This document shows, piece after piece, positions 14,372 through 16,570 of a stretch of 16,570 nt of DNA. The notes under the pieces were generated by a model, which saw only the letters and a program-made list of their open reading frames with translations, was not told the DNA's origin and searched no databases. The translations under genes and the position numbers were made by a program. This stretch comes from Gammaproteobacteria bacterium (GTDB lineage: Bacteria > Pseudomonadota > Gammaproteobacteria > UBA6429 > Thiohalophilaceae), in the NCBI GenBank assembly GCA_024641445.1, contig JAHEDA010000021.1, forward strand, positions 1-16,570, read 5' to 3'. Position 1 is the stretch's first letter. Each line of letters begins with the position of its first letter.

Positions 14372-16387
14372 ATGTCTGCCAACCTCAATCCCGCACAAAC
14401 AGCCGCCGTACGCCATATCGACACGCCCCTGCTTGTCCTGGCGGGTGCGGGTAGCGGCAAGACACGCGTGATCACACAAAAAATCGCCTACCTGATCCAG
14501 GAGTGCGGTATCGATGCACGCAACATTGCGGCAGTGACCTTTACCAACAAGGCCGCACGCGAGATGAAGGCCCGCGTCGGTAAGTTATTAGATAAACAGG
14601 AGAGCAAGGGGCTGCGCGTCTCCACCTTCCACACCCTTGGCCTCGATATCATTCGGCAGGAACTCGCCGCGCTCGGTTATAAAACCGGCTTTTCGATCTA
14701 TGACGATCAAGACTCCCTCGCGCTGATTAAAGAACTCATGCGGCGCGCCTTCGGTGACCCCGGCGATCAGGCGCAACAAATGGTCTGGCGCATCTCGCGC
14801 TGGAAGAGCGCCTTCACCACCCCCGAGCAGGCCATACAAACCGCCAACGGTGACGCGATTACTACCGCCGCCGCCAGTATCTATGGTGAATACAACCGAC
14901 ACCTAAAGACCTACAACGCAGTAGACTTCGACGACCTCATCATGATGCCGGTACTTTTATTCCGCGACCAGCCCGAGGTGTTAGAACGCTGGCAAAATCG
15001 AATCCGCTATTTATTAGTCGACGAGTATCAGGATACCAACGCCACCCAATATGAAATGGTAAAGCTCCTGGTTGGTGTACGCCAGGGCCTCACCGTGGTA
15101 GGTGACGACGACCAGTCCATCTACGCCTGGCGCGGTGCACAGCCGGAAAATCTGTCCCAACTACAAACCGACTTCCCGCGCCTGAAAGTCGTCAAGCTGG
15201 AGCAGAACTACCGCTCCACCAGCCGAATTCTGCGCGCGGCCAACACCCTCATCGCCAATAACACGCATATGTTCGAGAAGAAACTCTGGAGTGAGATCGG
15301 CCTGGGTGACCCGATACGCATCATCCGCACTGGTGATGAGGAACAGGAGGCTGGACAGGTCGTCTCTGAATTACTACACCATAAATTTAATCATCGTACT
15401 CAATTCCGTGATTACGCCATCCTCTATCGTGGTAATCACCAGTCACGACTGTTCGAACGCATGCTGCGCGAACACAACATCCCCTACTACCTCAGCGGTG
15501 GCACCTCATTTTTCGCCTATGGTGAGATCAAGGACGTCATGGCCTACCTGCGCCTGCTGACGAATCCGGATGATGACAATGCCTTCCTGCGTATAGTGAA
15601 TACCCCACGGCGTGAAATTGGCCCGACCAGCGTGGAGAAGCTCTCGCAATATGCCAGCTCACGCGGTGTGAGTTTGTTTAGCGCCTGCTCCGAGATGGGC
15701 CTGTCGCAATTTGTACCACAGCGCGTACAAGAACGACTCGAAGAGTTCGCACGTTGGGTCGCACGCACCGCTGAACAGGCCGGGCAAAGTGAGACCCCTG
15801 TCAGCGTGGTACACCAGTTACTCAATGACATCAATTACGAGACCTGGCTAATGGACACGGCCAAGGATGAACCCGCCGCGCTGCGGAAGTGGGAGAACGT
15901 ACAAGAGTTACTGACCTGGCTCGGTCGCATGAGCAATAACGACCCACAGGCTAAACTCGCCGACCTTGTTGCGCGCCTGGCCCTCCTCGATCTCCTGGAT
16001 CGTGATGACGAAGAACGTGGCGACTGTGTGCACCTGATGACCCTGCATGCGGCGAAGGGGCTGGAATTTCCGCATGTCTTCCTGGTCGGCGTGGAAGAAA
16101 ACATCCTGCCCCATCGTAGCAGTATCGAAGAGGAAAACATCGAGGAGGAACGGCGGCTCGCTTATGTTGGCATCACCCGCGCCCAAAAGACCCTCACCAT
16201 TACCTTCACCAGCAAACGTCGTCGTTTTGGTGGGGACGTGGACTGCGACCCAAGTCGCTTCATCGATGAACTTCCCAAAGACGACCTCGAGTGGAGTGGC
16301 CAAGGCATCGAGGTCGCCCCGGAAGAACGCCAAGAACGCGGTCAGGCGCATCTGGCCAATCTGCGCAGCATGCTCTCGGGCAGCTAA
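14372..16387 (+). CDS. rep: ATP-dependent DNA helicase Rep (UvrD/Rep family)
   Basis: Rep is a 3'-5' superfamily 1A helicase that helps replication forks pass protein-DNA roadblocks. The 671-residue protein carries the family motifs in order: NPAQTAAV at 6-13, Walker A GAGSGKT at 25-31, Ia AVTFTNKAAREM, LLVDEYQDTN at 214-223, GDDDQSIYAWRGA at 244-256, EQNYRS, TLHAAKGLEFPHVFLVG and EERRLAYVGITRAQ. LNPAQ and the length near 670 fit Rep better than UvrD, which is about 720 residues with a longer C-terminal tail. The ATG at 14372 is well supported by conservation but has only a weak ribosome binding site. The 84-nt gap after rhlB holds no gene or obvious terminator, so the two may be co-transcribed. 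Confidence 0.96.
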   Translation: MSANLNPAQTAAVRHIDTPLLVLAGAGSGKTRVITQKIAYLIQECGIDARNIAAVTFTNKAAREMKARVGKLLDKQESKGLRVSTFHTLGLDIIRQELAALGYKTGFSIYDDQDSLALIKELMRRAFGDPGDQAQQMVWRISRWKSAFTTPEQAIQTANGDAITTAAASIYGEYNRHLKTYNAVDFDDLIMMPVLLFRDQPEVLERWQNRIRYLLVDEYQDTNATQYEMVKLLVGVRQGLTVVGDDDQSIYAWRGAQPENLSQLQTDFPRLKVVKLEQNYRSTSRILRAANTLIANNTHMFEKKLWSEIGLGDPIRIIRTGDEEQEAGQVVSELLHHKFNHRTQFRDYAILYRGNHQSRLFERMLREHNIPYYLSGGTSFFAYGEIKDVMAYLRLLTNPDDDNAFLRIVNTPRREIGPTSVEKLSQYASSRGVSLFSACSEMGLSQFVPQRVQERLEEFARWVARTAEQAGQSETPVSVVHQLLNDINYETWLMDTAKDEPAALRKWENVQELLTWLGRMSNNDPQAKLADLVARLALLDLLDRDDEERGDCVHLMTLHAAKGLEFPHVFLVGVEENILPHRSSIEEENIEEERRLAYVGITRAQKTLTITFTSKRRRFGGDVDCDPSRFIDELPKDDLEWSGQGIEVAPEERQERGQAHLANLRSMLSGS

Positions 16388-16412
16388 CTCGGCATACCCC
16401 GACTCAAGAAAT

Positions 16413-16437
16413 AAAAAAGGCCGCACACTGTGCGGCC
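16413..16437 (-). terminator. Intrinsic terminator of the cytochrome c gene (facing rep)
   Basis: GGCCGCAC (16419-16426) and GTGCGGCC (16430-16437) form a perfect 8-bp stem with a 3-nt loop. On the minus strand six T follow (16418-16413), so it best ends the cytochrome gene 27 nt after its stop. On the plus strand the tail TCGTTGTT is weaker but may still help end the rep transcript. Confidence 0.9.
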
Positions 16438-16463
16438 TCGTTGTTCCTTAGCAGCAGCCTGAA

Positions 16464-16570
16464 TTACTTGGCGTGAGCAACCATATAGTCGACCACGGCC
16501 TGCACCGTCTTGTTGCTCAGGTCGCCACGACCGCCCTTGGCAGGCATTCCCTTAAAGCCATTGAGTGCGT
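16464..16570 (-). CDS. Cytochrome c5-like protein, C-terminal end only
   Basis: Only the last 34 codons before the stop are in the window; the rest lies past the right edge. The visible residues contain GFKGMPAKGG and, near the end, VQAVVDYMVAHAK. This matches the C-terminal part of class I cytochromes c of the c5/c555 kind. The Met in GMPAKGG is the expected axial ligand of the haem iron. The haem-binding CXXCH motif should lie upstream, outside the window. Such proteins are small periplasmic or membrane-anchored electron carriers. It converges on rep and a strong terminator lies between them. Confidence 0.8.
   Translation of the reverse strand, partial: ALNGFKGMPAKGGRGDLSNKTVQAVVDYMVAHAK

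Noticed and set aside
1..16570. CRISPR arrays, tRNA/rRNA genes, insertion sequences, toxin-antitoxin or defence genes
   Set aside because: I found no regularly spaced repeats, transposase motifs, RNA gene signatures or defence-type domains on either strand. The region is conserved housekeeping DNA.

Overview
This window looks like core chromosome of a gammaproteobacterium (moderately GC-rich). No gene identifies the genus. The evidence is protein-level: Rho and TrxA can be followed almost residue by residue against the E. coli proteins as I recall them, and RhlB and Rep are clearly the gammaproteobacterial types. The gene order also fits. The trxA-rho pair with rhlB divergent matches E. coli, while rpmE, a nuclease, malic enzyme, ponA/mrcA and pilMNOPQ are clustered in Pseudomonas as I recall. 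I see no phage, IS element, CRISPR array, tRNA or rRNA.

Layout from left to right. (1) 1-4461, minus strand: the pilM-pilN-pilO-pilP-pilQ operon for the type IV pilus alignment complex and its outer-membrane secretin. pilQ runs off the left edge. The genes overlap by 1-4 nt or are separated by 19-26 nt, so they are surely one transcript. (2) 4462-4673: an AT-rich divergent promoter region. (3) 4674-7319, plus: mrcA/ponA, a class A penicillin-binding protein, followed by an uncharacterised gene (7356-7964) resembling a degenerate nucleotidyltransferase. (4) 7965-11002, minus: DUF3135 gene, rpmE (ribosomal protein L31), a secreted thermonuclease-like protein and a short malic enzyme. Promoters are visible in front of the DUF3135 gene and rpmE. 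(5) 11003-12830, minus: trxA then rho. (6) 12977-16387, plus: rhlB and rep. (7) 16413-16570: a strong terminator and the 3' end of a cytochrome c5-like gene on the minus strand.

Functionally, this is a set of housekeeping genes: envelope synthesis and pilus assembly on the left, and transcription termination, RNA and DNA unwinding, redox balance, ribosome and carbon metabolism on the right. No undescribed multi-gene system is evident. The observations most worth a second look are small-scale. A near-perfect bidirectional terminator lies inside the signal-peptide codons of the thermonuclease gene. A ~120-nt leader with three consecutive hairpins and a candidate anti-Shine-Dalgarno precedes the DUF3135 gene. 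An inverted repeat overlaps the predicted trxA promoter. The convergent pair 7356-7964 / malic enzyme has stop codons that abut without a gap. The nucleotidyltransferase-like protein appears to lack its catalytic acidic residues.
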